Source: Hofstenia miamia (lineage: Eukaryota > Xenacoelomorpha > Acoela). From it: 64,000 nucleotides of DNA. The position numbers and the translations under genes were made by a program. The notes under the pieces are model-generated. The model had not been told where the DNA came from, did no database searches, and saw only the letters and a list, made by a program, of their open reading frames with translations. Of this stretch, positions 63,516 through 64,000 are shown one piece after another. Location of the stretch: contig SCFE01000015.1 in the NCBI GenBank assembly GCA_004352715.1, positions 1,355,771 through 1,419,770 of the forward strand. The letters run 5' to 3'. The stretch's first letter is position 1, and each line of letters opens with the position of its first letter.

Positions 63516-63980
63516 AGATATAACCTCGGTTAGATTTTAATCGAGGTTAATGTCGAGGTCAAGGCACTTTAATCGAGGTCGAGATAAAATGTAATTATGT
63601 GAAAAAATAATTATGTAGGTTATTCAAGCCAAATATTTGATGCATTAAAATAATTTATTTCAAAGTAAAATTTATTAGCATGCTGCAAATTTTAAAGTTA
63701 AATTGCATGTAATGATATAGGTTAACGATAGAAAATTAGGTTTACATATAGATATCTAGCTCTGTCGTTTGTTATTTTTATATGATGCTCAGTTGCAAAG
63801 TGTATGAAAATGTTCAAAATGTCAACAAATTTGAACAATTTAAATGCATTTCACTTTCCAATAATATAAAACAATAATTGTATTATAATCCTAATATATA
63901 CTTTTTTTTAATAGACTGCTTAAATTCAAGGTTAATTCGACCTTGATTAAAATGTGGTTAATTGCAAAGTCGAGATTGCA
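63516..63980. repeat. MITE-like inverted repeat with tcgaggt motifs
   Basis: 63520-63590 contains attttaatcgaggttaatg, then gtcgaggtcaagg and tttaatcgaggtcgaga. Near the right edge (63927-63977) the reverse complement reads cattttaatcaaggtcgaa and ttaaccttgaattt, so related motifs face inward from both sides about 0.45 kb apart. The interior has no coding potential. The right end may extend past the window. Confidence 0.6.
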
Positions 63981-64000
63981 TAACTGCGATAAACAAGCTT

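Overview
The window is AT-rich nuclear DNA from an invertebrate animal. Evidence for a metazoan: spliced genes for translocon-associated protein gamma (SSR3), the ORC-associated WD40 protein LRWD1, the C22orf23/UPF0193 protein, the ESCRT-I subunit UBAP1 and a cadherin repeat, set among LTR, LINE, Penelope-like and DNA transposons. Several introns are very short (42, 43, 45 and 63 nt). The species cannot be fixed from this sequence.

Layout. 1-18.4 kb is a transposon block almost without CG dinucleotides. It holds a pair of roughly 0.95 kb inverted repeats (1182-2095 and 12231-13200), a Tc1 transposase remnant, a decayed Ty3/gypsy-like pol on the minus strand (10.66-7.28 kb) followed by two ORFs of unknown function in the position where some elements carry env, a second gypsy remnant (gag, protease, start of RT; 17.8-15.3 kb), and a 363-bp copy of part of the C22orf23 gene found downstream. 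At about 18.4 kb CG frequency abruptly becomes ordinary.

18.4-35.3 kb is the gene-bearing part: SSR3, LRWD1 and C22orf23 lie head to tail on the plus strand, the last two with only 148 bp between stop and start. Their long introns hold LINE and piggyBac remnants. These proteins act in ER translocation, origin licensing/heterochromatin and an uncharacterised role respectively, so no shared pathway is evident.

36-57 kb is a LINE graveyard of at least five lineages, nested and in both orientations, with a Penelope-like fragment and one cadherin exon. Two stretches are present twice in tandem (854 bp at 27.6-29.3 kb; about 3.7 kb at 37.7-45.1 kb), each with a single n exactly at the junction. 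This looks like unmerged overlapping contigs rather than biology. A Tn5/Nextera mosaic-end-like sequence sits at 36373-36392.

57-64 kb has few genes: a UBAP1 exon on the minus strand at 59.7-60.7 kb, two unrecognised ORFs, and an inverted-repeat (MITE-like) structure at the right edge. I see no CRISPR, no bacterial features, and no tRNA or rRNA gene that I can support.
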